The notes below the pieces were generated by a model, which saw nothing but the letters and a program-made list of their open reading frames with translations, made no database searches and was not told the origin of the DNA. From Streptosporangium canum (GTDB lineage Bacteria; Actinomycetota; Actinomycetes; Streptosporangiales; Streptosporangiaceae): 64,000 bases of DNA. Within the stretch, counting starts at the first letter, position 1. Every line of letters begins with the position of its first letter. The translations under genes and the position numbers were made by a program. Shown in pieces: positions 25,810 to 34,540 of the stretch. The DNA lies in the NCBI RefSeq assembly GCF_900113865.1, contig NZ_FOQY01000011.1, forward strand, positions 123,776 to 187,775, read 5' to 3'.

Positions 25810-26894
25810 TGGACTTCAACCTTGACGAGACGCAGAGTGACCTGCGCGACCTCGCGGCCGAGCTGCTCGGCCGCGAGGTGACAGCCGGCAGGCTCGAAGC
25901 CCACGAGGCGAGCGGCGCGCCGTACGACGCGAAGCTGTGGCGCTCCCTGGCCCGGGCCGGGCTGCTGGGCGCCTGCCTCCCGGAGGAGGCGGGTGGCGCC
26001 GGGCTCGGGCCGGTGGAGCTGGCGGTCGTCCTGCGGGAGATCGGCGCGCGGGTGGCCCCGGTCCCCGTCCAGCAGAGCCTGGTCACCGCGCTGGCCATCG
26101 CCCGGTACGGCTCCCGCGAGCAGCGCGAGGCGCTGGCGCCCCTGGCCGAGGGCGACCTCGTGCTGACCTCCGCGCTGCGCGAGCCGGGCCGCGACCTCGG
26201 CGCCGCACCGGCCGTGACCGCCCGCAGGGACGGCGGCGGATGGGTGCTGCACGGGCGCAAGAGCACGGTGTCGTACGCGGCCCAGGCGTCGAAGGTCCTC
26301 GTCCCCGCCACCACCGAGGAGGGCGTCGGGCTGTTCCTGGTCGACCCGGAGGCGATGACCGTGCGGGCGGCACCGGTCTCCACCGGCGAGCCCGCCGCCA
26401 CGCTCACGCTGGACGGCGCCCCGGGCGAGCCGGTGGGCGCGCGGGACGGCGAGGCGTTCGCCGGGCTGCGGCGGCTGGCGCTGGCCGGGATCGTCGCCGT
26501 CTCCTCCGGCGTGCTGGCCGGGGCACTGGCGCTGACCACGGAGTACATCAGGACCCGCAGGCAGTTCGACCGGGCGCTGGCCGAGTTCCAGGCGGTGACC
26601 GTGCAGATCGCCGACGTCTACATCGCCGGCCGCGCGCTGGATGTGGCCGTGTGGTCCGGGGCGTGGCGGCTGGCCGAGGGATCGGCCGAGGAGGCCGAGA
26701 CGGACCTGGCCGTCGCGGCCCTCACCGTGACGGACCCGGTGCTCAAGGCGCTCTACACCTGCCAGCACCTGCACGGCGGGATCGGCCTGGACGTGACCTA
26801 CCCGCTGCACCGCTACTTCGCCTGGGGCAAGCACCACGCCCACCTGCTGGGCGGTGTGGAGGCCCGGCTCGACACGATCGGAGCGCTCGTCTGA
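25809..26894 (+). CDS. chsE1: acyl-CoA dehydrogenase subunit, ChsE1/FadE28-like
   Basis: 361 residues, shorter than the usual 380-400 of acyl-CoA dehydrogenases. Recognisable parts: YIRTRRQFDRALAEFQAVTVQIADVYIAGRALD and CQHLHGGIGLDVTYPLHRYF, closely matching M. tuberculosis FadE28. Such proteins work as alpha2-beta2 heterotetramers with the neighbouring FadE29-type subunit to desaturate the three-carbon (propanoyl) side chain of steroid-CoA. GTG 25809 overlaps the fadD stop by one base (TAGTG). The split flavin and substrate sites of such heteromers are known from the family. Confidence 0.88.
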   Translation: MDFNLDETQSDLRDLAAELLGREVTAGRLEAHEASGAPYDAKLWRSLARAGLLGACLPEEAGGAGLGPVELAVVLREIGARVAPVPVQQSLVTALAIARYGSREQREALAPLAEGDLVLTSALREPGRDLGAAPAVTARRDGGGWVLHGRKSTVSYAAQASKVLVPATTEEGVGLFLVDPEAMTVRAAPVSTGEPAATLTLDGAPGEPVGARDGEAFAGLRRLALAGIVAVSSGVLAGALALTTEYIRTRRQFDRALAEFQAVTVQIADVYIAGRALDVAVWSGAWRLAEGSAEEAETDLAVAALTVTDPVLKALYTCQHLHGGIGLDVTYPLHRYFAWGKHHAHLLGGVEARLDTIGALV

Positions 26895-28048
26895 TGCTGA
26901 TCGACCTGACCCCCGAGCAGCGGCGGCTCCGCGACGAGCTGCGCGACTACTTCCGGGGCTGCCTGACCGCCGAGGACCGCAGGAGGATATCCACCGATCC
27001 GTTCGGCCACGCCTACATGGAGCACTGCCGCAACCTCGGCCGCGACGGCAAGCTCGGGCTGGGCTGGCCGAAGGAGTACGGCGGCGGCGGGTACGGCCCG
27101 CTGGAGCAGCAGATCTTCGCCAACGAGATCGCCCGCGCCGAGGTGCCCTACCCGATCATCACGGTGCAGACCGTCGGCCCCACCCTCATGCAGTACGGCA
27201 CGGCGGCGCAGAAGGAGTTCTTCCTGCCGCGCATCCTGGCGGGGGAGTGCCACTTCGCGATCGGCTACAGCGAGCCCGAGGCGGGCACCGACCTGGCGTC
27301 CCTGCGCACCACCGCGCTCCGCGACGGGGACCACTACGTCGTCAACGGCCAGAAGATCTTCACCTCGGGGGCGCACTACTCCCAGTACATCTGGCTGGCC
27401 GCCCGCACCGACCCGGCCGCCAAAAAGCACCGGGGCATCACGATGATGATCGTCGACTGCGCCGACCCCGGCTTCTCGTGGACCCCGATCACCACCATGG
27501 ACGGGCGGCACCACACCAACTCCACCTACTACGCCGACGTGCGCGTGCCGGTGGACATGGTGGTGGGGGAGGAGAACAAGGGCTGGGACCTGATCGTCAA
27601 CCAGCTCAACCACGAACGGGTCACGCTGGGCCCGGCGGGCAACATCGCCCACACCTACGACCGCTTCCTGCGCTGGGCGCGCGACACCGGCCTGATCGAG
27701 GAGCCCGCCGTACGGCGGGCGCTCGGCCGGGTCTACGCCTACCTCCGGACCAACGAACTGCTGAACTGGCAGGTCGCGGCCAACATGGACCTGGGCTGGC
27801 TGGGCGCCCCCGACGCCTCGGCCACCAAGATCTACGGCTCGGAGCGGATGCAGGAGGTCGGCAGGATCGTCGGCGACGTCCTGGCCCGCTTCGGCGACCC
27901 GGCCGACCCGGCGACGGCCGACTTCGTCGACCGCCTCGACCACGGCGTCAAGGGCGCGATCGTGCTCACCTTCGGCGGCGGCGTCAACGAGGTCCAGCGC
28001 GAGCTGATCGCCATGCTCGGCCTGAGCCTGCCGAGGCCGCCCCGATGA
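26894..28048 (+). CDS. chsE2: acyl-CoA dehydrogenase subunit, ChsE2/FadE29-like
   Basis: 384 residues, near-identical pattern to M. tuberculosis FadE29: LIDLTPEQRRLRDELRDYF, GWPKEYGGGGYGPLEQQIF, HFAIGYSEPEAGTDLASLRT, VNGQKIFTSGAH, HHTNSTYYADVRVPVDMVVG and VLTFGGGVNEVQRELIA. The flavin-contact motif and the GGGVNEVQR C-terminus are complete. It pairs with the preceding subunit to introduce the double bond that ChsH1-ChsH2 hydrates. ATG 26894 overlaps the upstream stop (TGATG), and the end overlaps chsH2 (ATGA), giving equimolar translation. Confidence 0.92.
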   Translation: MLIDLTPEQRRLRDELRDYFRGCLTAEDRRRISTDPFGHAYMEHCRNLGRDGKLGLGWPKEYGGGGYGPLEQQIFANEIARAEVPYPIITVQTVGPTLMQYGTAAQKEFFLPRILAGECHFAIGYSEPEAGTDLASLRTTALRDGDHYVVNGQKIFTSGAHYSQYIWLAARTDPAAKKHRGITMMIVDCADPGFSWTPITTMDGRHHTNSTYYADVRVPVDMVVGEENKGWDLIVNQLNHERVTLGPAGNIAHTYDRFLRWARDTGLIEEPAVRRALGRVYAYLRTNELLNWQVAANMDLGWLGAPDASATKIYGSERMQEVGRIVGDVLARFGDPADPATADFVDRLDHGVKGAIVLTFGGGVNEVQRELIAMLGLSLPRPPR

Positions 28049-29004
28049 CCGCGACGGCGGAGGCGGACCTCCACGACCGGCTCATGGCTCTGGCCGAGCG
28101 GCAGATCGCGGTCGGCGAGGTCCGGGGCGTCGCGGCGGCGGACCCGGTGAACCTCCCGATGATCCGGCACTGGGCCGCGGCCATGGGGGACGCCAACCCG
28201 GTCTACACCGACGCGGAGGCCGCGGCGGGCAGCGCGCACGGGGAGATCGTGGCGCCTCCGGCGATGATCCAGGTCTGGACCATGCCCGGCGTGGTCAGGG
28301 ACGGCAGGCAGGCGACCACCCCGGTCGACGACGTGCTCCGGGCGCTGGACGGCAGCGGCTACACCGGGGTGGTCGCCACCAACTGCGAGCAGACCTACCA
28401 CCGCTACCTGAGGCTCGGCGAGCGGCTGGTCCCGGCCACCCGGTTCACCGGGCTCGCCGGGCCGAAGAGGACGGCGCTCGGCGAGGGCTACTTCGTCACC
28501 TGGAACATCACGTGGTACTCCCAGGACGAGCCCGTGGCCGACATGCTGTTCCGGGTACTGAAATTTCGCCCCCGGGAGCGGAAAACCAAGCCCGAGGCGC
28601 GCGAGCCGTACCCGCTGAAGCCCGCGATCAACAGGGACACCGCGTTCTTCTGGGAGGGTGTCGGCAGAGGCGAGCTGCTGATCCAGAGATGCGCCGACTG
28701 CGGTGAGCTCCGGCACCCCCCGGGGCCGGTCTGCCCGTCGTGCCGTTCGGTCGAGCGGACGCACGTCGTGGCGAGCGGCGTGGGTGAGGTCTACAGCTAC
28801 GTCGTGCACCACAACCCCCCGGTTCCGGGGCGGAGCACCCCTTTCGTGGTCGCGGTGGTGGAGCTGCCGGAAGGTGTGCGGATCGTAGGCAATGTTGTGG
28901 ACTGTCCGCCTGAAGAAGTGGGTATCGGTATGCAGGTGCGTGTGACGTATCGCCAGATGGACGACGAGCTGATCCTGCCCATGTGGGTCCCCCAGGAGTC
29001 GTGA
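28045..29004 (+). CDS. chsH2: steroid enoyl-CoA hydratase subunit with DUF35 domain
   Basis: 319 residues in two domains. The N-terminal MaoC-like hot-dog (about 1-175) has WAAAMGDANPVYTDAEAAAGSAHGEIVAPPAMIQVW. The C-terminal DUF35 part (about 185-319) has a zinc ribbon with CADCGELRHPPGPVCPSC and an OB-fold (GVGEVYSYVVHHNPPVPG). This fusion is the hallmark of ChsH2 (Rv3542c): it forms the hydratase with ChsH1 and its DUF35 domain binds the aldolase Ltp2, allowing intermediate transfer. Both partners follow directly in this operon. Confidence 0.93.
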   Translation: MTATAEADLHDRLMALAERQIAVGEVRGVAAADPVNLPMIRHWAAAMGDANPVYTDAEAAAGSAHGEIVAPPAMIQVWTMPGVVRDGRQATTPVDDVLRALDGSGYTGVVATNCEQTYHRYLRLGERLVPATRFTGLAGPKRTALGEGYFVTWNITWYSQDEPVADMLFRVLKFRPRERKTKPEAREPYPLKPAINRDTAFFWEGVGRGELLIQRCADCGELRHPPGPVCPSCRSVERTHVVASGVGEVYSYVVHHNPPVPGRSTPFVVAVVELPEGVRIVGNVVDCPPEEVGIGMQVRVTYRQMDDELILPMWVPQES

Positions 29005-29414
29005 TGCGGACGCTGACCGGAGACCAGGTCGAGATCGGATCCGTCCTCCCCGATCTCGTGATCGAGCTGACGCCCACCGCGATCGTCTCGACGGCGCTGG
29101 CGACGATGGACTTCACCCCGGTCCACCACGACGTCGGACGCGCCAGAGCGCAGGGTTCCAAGGACATCTTCCTCAACATCCTGACCACGATGGGCCTCGT
29201 CGAGCGCTACGTCACCGACTGGGCGGGTCCCGAGGCGCTGATCCGCGGCATCAACGTCAAGCTCGGCGTCCCCGCCTACGCGGGTGACACGCTGACCTTC
29301 ACCGGCACCGTCGTCGCCTGCGAGAACGGCGAGTTCACCGTCGAGGTCCGGGGCAAGGTCAGCCTCGGCGACCACGCCTCCGGCACCGTCCGGTTCGCCC
29401 TCCCCGACCGCTGA
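29004..29414 (+). CDS. chsH1: steroid enoyl-CoA hydratase subunit (MaoC-like)
   Basis: 136-residue hot-dog MaoC protein. The hydratase motif is in TALATMDFTPVHHDVGRARAQGSKDIFLNI, with the catalytic Asp/His pair of the R-hydratase type (D of MDF and the first His of VHHD). It resembles ChsH1 (Rv3541c), which supplies the active site of the ChsH1-ChsH2 complex and hydrates the unsaturated C22 steroid side-chain CoA ester. ATG 29004 shares a base with the chsH2 stop (TGATG). Confidence 0.92.
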   Translation: MRTLTGDQVEIGSVLPDLVIELTPTAIVSTALATMDFTPVHHDVGRARAQGSKDIFLNILTTMGLVERYVTDWAGPEALIRGINVKLGVPAYAGDTLTFTGTVVACENGEFTVEVRGKVSLGDHASGTVRFALPDR

Positions 29415-29458
29415 CCGCGGCCTCCGCGCGCTCCATCCGAAGAAAGGCACCCATCACC

Positions 29459-30631
29459 GTGGTCTCCCTTCCGGGGAGTACGGCTGTCGCCGGCATCGGC
29501 GCGACCGAGTTCTCCAAGCAGTCAGGACGGTCCGAGCTCCAGCTCGCCGCCGAGGCGGTGTTCGCGGCGCTGGACGACGCGGGCCTGAGCCCCTCGGACG
29601 TGGACGGGCTGGTGACCTACACCCAGGACACCAACCAGGAGATCGCCGTGGCCCGCGAGGTGGGCATCGGCGATCTGACGTTCTTCTCCCGCGTGCACTA
29701 CGGCGGCGGCGCCGCGTGCGGCACCGTGCTGCACGCGGCGATGGCGGTGGCCACCGGGGTCGCCGAGACCGTGGTCTGCTACCGCGCGTTCAACGAGCGC
29801 TCGGGGCGCAGGTTCGGCCAGCCCGACGCCCGGATCGGCGGCGAGCCCTCGTCGCAGGGCCTGGAGATGAGCTGGCACGTGCCGTACGGGCTGATGACCC
29901 CGGCGGCCTGGGTCGCCATGTTCGCCCGGCGCTACATGCACGCCTACGGCGTGACGTCCGAGGACTTCGGCCGGGTGGCCGTGGCCATGCGCCGGCACGC
30001 GGCCACCAACCCCGCGGCGTGGTTCCACGGCCGTCCGATCACGCTGGAGGAGCACCAGGCTTCCAGGTGGATCGCCGAGCCGCTGCACCTGCTCGACTGC
30101 TGCCAGGAGAGCGACGGCGCGGTGGCCCTGGTGGTCACCTCCGCCGAGCGGGCCAGGGACCTGCGCCGGTCGCCCGCGCTGATCAGCGCCGCGGCCCAGG
30201 GCGCCGGCGCCGGCCAGCTGATGATGACCAGCTACTACCGCGACGACATGACCGGCCTGCCGGAGATGGGGGTGGTCGGCCGCCGGCTCTGGGAGCAGTC
30301 CGGCCTGGGGCCCGCCGACATCCAGACCGCCATCCTGTACGACCATTTCACCCCGTTCGTGCTGACCCAGCTGGAGGAGCTCGGCTTCTGCGGCCGGGGC
30401 GAGGCACGCGACTTCGTGGCCGGCGGCGGCATCGAGATCGACGGCCGTCTGCCGGTCAACCCGCACGGCGGCCAGCTCGGCGAGGCCTACATCCACGGCA
30501 TGAACGGCATCGCCGAGGCCGTCAGGCAGATCCGGGGGACCTCGGTGAACCAGGTCGCCGCCGTCCGCAACGTCCTGGTCACCGCGGGCACCGGCGTCCC
30601 GACCAGCGGCCTGGTCCTGTCGGCGGAGTGA
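29459..30631 (+). CDS. ltp2: steroid side-chain aldolase (lipid-transfer/thiolase-like)
   Basis: 390 residues with a thiolase fold but without the canonical thiolase Cys. The two tyrosines reported as important in Thermomonospora curvata Ltp2, Tyr294 and Tyr344 (from memory of that work), fall at exactly these positions here: AILYDHFTPFV and GEAYIHGMNG. Ltp2 splits the 17-hydroxy-3-oxo-chol...pregnanoyl-CoA intermediate by retro-aldol cleavage to androstenedione-type product and propionyl-CoA, in complex with the DUF35 domain of ChsH2 encoded two genes upstream. GTG 29459 with GAAAGG about 11 bases before. Last gene of the operon. Confidence 0.92.
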   Translation: MVSLPGSTAVAGIGATEFSKQSGRSELQLAAEAVFAALDDAGLSPSDVDGLVTYTQDTNQEIAVAREVGIGDLTFFSRVHYGGGAACGTVLHAAMAVATGVAETVVCYRAFNERSGRRFGQPDARIGGEPSSQGLEMSWHVPYGLMTPAAWVAMFARRYMHAYGVTSEDFGRVAVAMRRHAATNPAAWFHGRPITLEEHQASRWIAEPLHLLDCCQESDGAVALVVTSAERARDLRRSPALISAAAQGAGAGQLMMTSYYRDDMTGLPEMGVVGRRLWEQSGLGPADIQTAILYDHFTPFVLTQLEELGFCGRGEARDFVAGGGIEIDGRLPVNPHGGQLGEAYIHGMNGIAEAVRQIRGTSVNQVAAVRNVLVTAGTGVPTSGLVLSAE

Positions 30632-30663
30632 CGTGCGTCTGCTGGACGCCGCTGGTCGACCTG

Positions 30664-30683
30664 GCCCTGACACCCGACAGGGC
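30664..30683. terminator. hairpin between convergent ltp2 and chrA
   Basis: GCCCTG (30664-30669) and CAGGGC (30678-30683) with an 8-nt loop, between two convergent stops. Probably a bidirectional terminator; short and without a T-run. Confidence 0.45.
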
Positions 30684-30694
30684 GGCGGGCCGGG

Positions 30695-31900
30695 TCAGGT
30701 GAGCAGGGTGTGGGCCAGGCCGACGGCGGTGCCGCCGGCGATCAGCCAGGCGTTGTTGAGCTTGGTCTTCCACAGCAGCACCAAGGCGATGAGGGCGATG
30801 GCGGCGGTGAGCCAGTCGATGATCGCGCTCTGGCCGAGCTGGAACGAAACTCCGGCCATGAGCGCGAGCGCGGCGGCGTTGAGGCCGTCCAGCAGGGCGG
30901 AGGTCCAGTCGCTGGAACGCAGCTTGTCGGTGAGTCTGGTGAGCAGGCCGACGAAGAGGAACGAGGGCAGGAAGATCGCGACGGTGGCCAGGAACGCGCC
31001 GATGGGGCCGGCGATGAGGTAGCCGAGGAAGGTGGCGGTGGTGAAGACCGGGCCGGGGGTGACCTGGCCGATGGAGACGGCGTCGATGAGCTGCTGGTTG
31101 GTGACCCAGCCGAGCCGGTCGACGAAGTCGCCGCGCAGGAAGGCCAGCAGCACGTATCCGCTGCCGTACAGCACGGAGCCGATCTTCAGCATGGTGAAGA
31201 ACAACTGCGCCAGCTGCCCTCCGGTGGGGTCGGGGAAGACCGGGGAGCCGCCGAGGCCGAGCAGCGGTACGGCCAGCAGCCCCTGGGGGGAGTCGCGGCG
31301 CAGTCGGCGAGCCAGCCGGGTGGCGGCGGCCAGCAGGGCGCCGGCGGCCAGGATCAGCAGTTCGTTGGCGCCCAGCAGGTAGGCGGCCAGGGCGGCGATC
31401 GCCAGCCCGCCGAGCCAGATGTTCTTGATGACGGTGCGGAGCAGGCCGAACAGGGCGTGCGCGATGATCGCGATTACCGCCGGGACGATGCCGTACAGGA
31501 CGCCCTCGACCGCGGGGGTGTGGCCGTAGGTGACATACGCCCAGGCCAGTGCGGTGACCATGAGTGCGGCCGGGAGGATGAAGCACACGCCGGCAGCGAT
31601 CAGGCCGCCCCGGCGGGCCCGGTCGTAGCCCAGATGGATGGCCAGTTCGGTGGAGTTGGGGCCGGGGATGAGGTTGGTGGCGCCCATCAGGTCCACGAAC
31701 CGCTGGTCGCTGACCCAGCCGCGGCGGCGCACCAGCTCGTCGCGCATCATCGCGGTATGCGCGGCCGGGCCGCCGAAGGCGATCGTGCCCAGTTTGAGGA
31801 ACACCAGCGTCACCTCCCGCAGGCGGCGCCGGGCCGCCTTCCGGTCCCCGTCGTCCGGGTTGTTCGGCGGGTCGTTCCGCCTGGGCGGTTGTGGGCTCAC
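30695..31900 (-). CDS. chrA: chromate transporter family protein (ChrA, two-domain)
   Basis: 401 residues with two homologous CHR domains, about ten to twelve membrane segments. Domain 1: FLKLGTIAFGGPAAHTAMMRDELVRRRGWV and ATNLIPGPNSTELAIHLGY; domain 2: FFTMLKIGSVLYGSGYVLLAFLRGDFVDRLGWVTNQQLIDAVSIGQVTPGPVFTTATFLGYL. These are the paired GG(P) and PGP motifs of chromate efflux proteins. GTG 31900. It stands alone between the steroid operon (convergent) and a NarL-type two-component operon on the same strand. Actual substrate may differ from chromate. Confidence 0.9.
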   Translation of the reverse strand: MSPQPPRRNDPPNNPDDGDRKAARRRLREVTLVFLKLGTIAFGGPAAHTAMMRDELVRRRGWVSDQRFVDLMGATNLIPGPNSTELAIHLGYDRARRGGLIAAGVCFILPAALMVTALAWAYVTYGHTPAVEGVLYGIVPAVIAIIAHALFGLLRTVIKNIWLGGLAIAALAAYLLGANELLILAAGALLAAATRLARRLRRDSPQGLLAVPLLGLGGSPVFPDPTGGQLAQLFFTMLKIGSVLYGSGYVLLAFLRGDFVDRLGWVTNQQLIDAVSIGQVTPGPVFTTATFLGYLIAGPIGAFLATVAIFLPSFLFVGLLTRLTDKLRSSDWTSALLDGLNAAALALMAGVSFQLGQSAIIDWLTAAIALIALVLLWKTKLNNAWLIAGGTAVGLAHTLLT

Positions 31901-31951
31901 GTGAAACCGGTGTCTTTCTTGTGAGGCTCGCGAGGGCGTTCGGTAAGAGGA

Positions 31952-32650
31952 TCATCGGCGGGCAGGCGCGCCCCCGGGCCGTGGATGACAGGAGTCGCGC
32001 GGGGCTACCAGGCCGGATTCGTAGGCGAGAACCACGAGTTGGGCGCGGTCGCGGACGTGGAGCTTGATCATGGCTCGGTTGATGTGGGTTTTCGCGGTCA
32101 GCGGGCTGATCACCATGCGGTCGGCGATCTGGTCGTTGGTCAGGCCCTGCGCGACCATGGCTACGGCCTCGCGCTCACGGTTGGTCAGTTCTTCCAGCCC
32201 CGCGCCGGTGGCGGTGTGGAGCGGCTGGGTGACATACCGGTTGATCAGCCGGCGGGTGATCGACGGTGCGAGCAGGGCGTCGCCGCGCGCGGCGACGCGT
32301 ACGGCGTGCAGGAAGTCTTCCGGCACGATGTCCTTGACGAGGAATCCGGCTGCGCCGGCGCGCAGCGCGTTGAAGACGTACTCGTCCAAGCCGTAGTTGG
32401 TCAGGATGACGACGTGCGTCCCGGCGAGGGCCGGGTCCGCGGCGATGCGCCGGGTCGCCTCGATGCCGTCCATGACCGGCATCTGGATATCGATGAGCGC
32501 GATGTCGGGCAGATGTTCCCTGGCCAGTGCCAGGCCCTCCTTCCCGTCGGCGGCCTCGGCCACCACCTCGATATCGTCTTCGAGGTCGAGGAGCGCGCGG
32601 AATCCGCTGCGAAGGAGCGGCTGGTCATCGACCAGCAGAACACGGATCAT
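31952..32650 (-). CDS. NarL/LuxR-type response regulator
   Basis: 232 residues. Receiver with DD near residue 8-9, phospho-Asp in IALIDIQMPVMDG and Lys in GFLVKDIVPE; LuxR HTH in EELTNREREAVAMVAQGLTNDQIADRMVISPLTAKTHINRAMIKLHVRDRAQLVVLAYE. ATG 32650 overlaps the kinase stop by four bases (ATGA). Probable partner and downstream gene of the sensor kinase; it lies 51 bp before the chrA start on the same strand, so chrA may be co-transcribed. Confidence 0.93.
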   Translation of the reverse strand: MIRVLLVDDQPLLRSGFRALLDLEDDIEVVAEAADGKEGLALAREHLPDIALIDIQMPVMDGIEATRRIAADPALAGTHVVILTNYGLDEYVFNALRAGAAGFLVKDIVPEDFLHAVRVAARGDALLAPSITRRLINRYVTQPLHTATGAGLEELTNREREAVAMVAQGLTNDQIADRMVISPLTAKTHINRAMIKLHVRDRAQLVVLAYESGLVAPRDSCHPRPGGAPARR

Positions 32651-33774
32651 GACGTTCGGTCCACGGGAAGTTCGGCGTGCACGGAGAAGCCGCCTTCGCT
32701 GCGCGGTGCCGCCCGCAGGCGACCGCCGAGGGCGGTGACCCGTTCGCGCATCCCAAGCAGCCCGACGCCGGGCACCGCCGCGGTGTCCGACGTGGCCTTG
32801 CCGTCGTCATCGACCCGTATGACCAGGGCGTCGGGACGGTGGTCGATCCGGACCGACGCCGTCGCTGCGGCGGCGTGACGGGCGATGTTGGTCAGCGACT
32901 CCTGAACGATCCGGTAAGCGGTCCGGTCCACCGCGGCCGGCACGTCATGTCGTTGTCCCTTGATCGTCAGCTTCGCGTCCAGGCCGGTCGTCCGAGCCCG
33001 TTCCACCAGTTCCGGGACACGGTCGAGCCCATGCGGCGGGCTCTTGCCGTCGTCGCGCAGTGCCTCCAGGGTCGCTCGCAGTTCCCGGGTCGCCTCACGT
33101 CCGGCCTCCTGGATCGCCAGCAGGGCCTCCGGCACCTGCTCACCCCGCTTGCGGGCCACGTGGACGGCGACTTCGGCCTGCACCTTGATGACGGAGATCT
33201 GGTGGGTGAGCGAATCGTGCAGCTCCCGCGCGATGTGCAGCCGCTCCTCGTCGGCGCGGCGCCGCGCGGTCTCCTCCCGGGTGCGCTCGGCTTCGTCCGC
33301 CCGCCGCTCGGCCTGCCGCAGCGCTTCACCGGCGGCGCCGGCCGCGATCAGCCAGGCCAGTTCGAGGGCGCCTCGGGCCTGCGCGAGCGCCTCGCCCATG
33401 TCGTGCAGGCCCGAGGCCAGCGCCGCGAGGGGGAGAGCGGCCAGCATGGTCACGCTCGCCGCCACTGTGATGGTGCGGTGTCCCGCCCGTACAGCGGCGT
33501 ACACCGCGAACAGATACGCGACAGCAGGCACGTCGAAACCGGCCGCCTGGTAACCCACCGCGCACAGCCCGGTGACGGCCAGGACGGGAACCGGAGCCCG
33601 GCGGCGCGCGGCCAGCGCCAAACCGCCGGCCGTCAGCAACGCGTAGCCGAACAGGTCGAGCCTCGTGGCGGAGTTCTGCCCGGACAGCCCGGTGACCAGC
33701 AGCGTCGCCGCCACGCCGACGGCGATCGCCCAGTCTCTGACACCGGCCCGGACGCTGGGCCGTCCTGTACTCAT
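32647..33774 (-). CDS. sensor histidine kinase (HisKA_3/NarX type)
   Basis: 375 residues. Four to five N-terminal membrane segments without a large sensor loop, a coiled region (EALRQAERRADEAERTREETARRRADEERL), the phosphoacceptor motif IARELHDSLTHQISVI and ATPase boxes including QESLTNIARHA, VRVDDDGK and GVGLLGMRERV. The architecture is that of intramembrane-sensing NarL-partner kinases. ATG 33774. Signal unknown. Confidence 0.92.
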   Translation of the reverse strand: MSTGRPSVRAGVRDWAIAVGVAATLLVTGLSGQNSATRLDLFGYALLTAGGLALAARRRAPVPVLAVTGLCAVGYQAAGFDVPAVAYLFAVYAAVRAGHRTITVAASVTMLAALPLAALASGLHDMGEALAQARGALELAWLIAAGAAGEALRQAERRADEAERTREETARRRADEERLHIARELHDSLTHQISVIKVQAEVAVHVARKRGEQVPEALLAIQEAGREATRELRATLEALRDDGKSPPHGLDRVPELVERARTTGLDAKLTIKGQRHDVPAAVDRTAYRIVQESLTNIARHAAAATASVRIDHRPDALVIRVDDDGKATSDTAAVPGVGLLGMRERVTALGGRLRAAPRSEGGFSVHAELPVDRTS

Positions 33775-33992
33775 GCGCGCACCTTAGCCGGATGTCTGCG
33801 CGGGCGGCTCCTGCGCGCGGATGATCGGTCGGCTACCGCATACGCGGTACCTCCGCGGCTCCTGCGGCGTCCGCGGTAGCCGGCTGCGGCATTGGCGGCA
33901 GCGCGAATTGCCTGCGCCCGCTGGACGCCCGGCGGTGGGTCGGGCGGACATGATCAGGTGATTTCCAGTCGCAGGAGGAGAAGGAGCACCTC

Positions 33993-34439
33993 ATGTCAGT
34001 CCGATTTGTGCTTGCGGTGGCCGGAGCCGTCCTGATCGGAGGTTTCGAGCTTGCCGAACCGGCGGCCGCGTACGCCTGGGTCCAGCCGGCCCCCGTCAGT
34101 GCCTACACCTTGACCGCGGGGCGTCTGTGGTCCTTGGTGGCCGCGCTGGTGGGGCTGGCCGGCGTGGTCATCGGCGGGTTGGCTCTGGCCCGCTCCGCCG
34201 GTCGTATCGGCACCGGCACCGGGCGAAGGGGGGCCATCGCGGCCCTGGCGGCGGGGCTGGCCGGCGTGGTCCTCGGCGGGCTGGTGGTGGCCGCCGCCGA
34301 TGGTGGTCCCGGCACCGGCTACGGAATAGTCGGGGGCTTCATCGCCCTGGTGGTGGGGCTGATCGCCATGGTTCTCGGCGGGTTGGCGCTGGCTCGCTCC
34401 CTGCGCACCGGCCAGGGGAAGCGGCCCTCGATCTCGTAG
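33993..34439 (+). CDS. small membrane protein (DUF6223-like)
   Basis: 148 residues with a signal-like first segment ending around AAAYAWVQPAPVSAYTLTAGR and three further hydrophobic segments. Two of them end in the same signature: GVVIGGLALARSAGRIG and AMVLGGLALARSLRTG, so the protein contains an internal duplication. I recognise the pattern as DUF6223 of actinomycetes; no function is known. ATG 33993 with AGGAGAAGGAG before it. The 218 bp upstream hold its promoter and several small GC inverted repeats, no gene. Confidence 0.8.
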   Translation: MSVRFVLAVAGAVLIGGFELAEPAAAYAWVQPAPVSAYTLTAGRLWSLVAALVGLAGVVIGGLALARSAGRIGTGTGRRGAIAALAAGLAGVVLGGLVVAAADGGPGTGYGIVGGFIALVVGLIAMVLGGLALARSLRTGQGKRPSIS

Positions 34440-34495
34440 AACTTCAGCAGCGGCGCAAATCCCAGCCAGGTCAGGCCTCTTTTGCCGGCCACCGG

Positions 34496-34526
34496 ACGGC
34501 TGCCGCCTGTGACGCGCGGCAGCCGT
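34496..34526. terminator. bidirectional hairpin terminator
   Basis: ACGGCTGCCGC (34496-34506) pairs perfectly with GCGGCAGCCGT (34516-34526) over a 9-nt loop, between the convergent DUF6223 and anti-sigma-like genes. Confidence 0.7.
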
Positions 34527-34540
34527 ACCCGCGTGCGAGG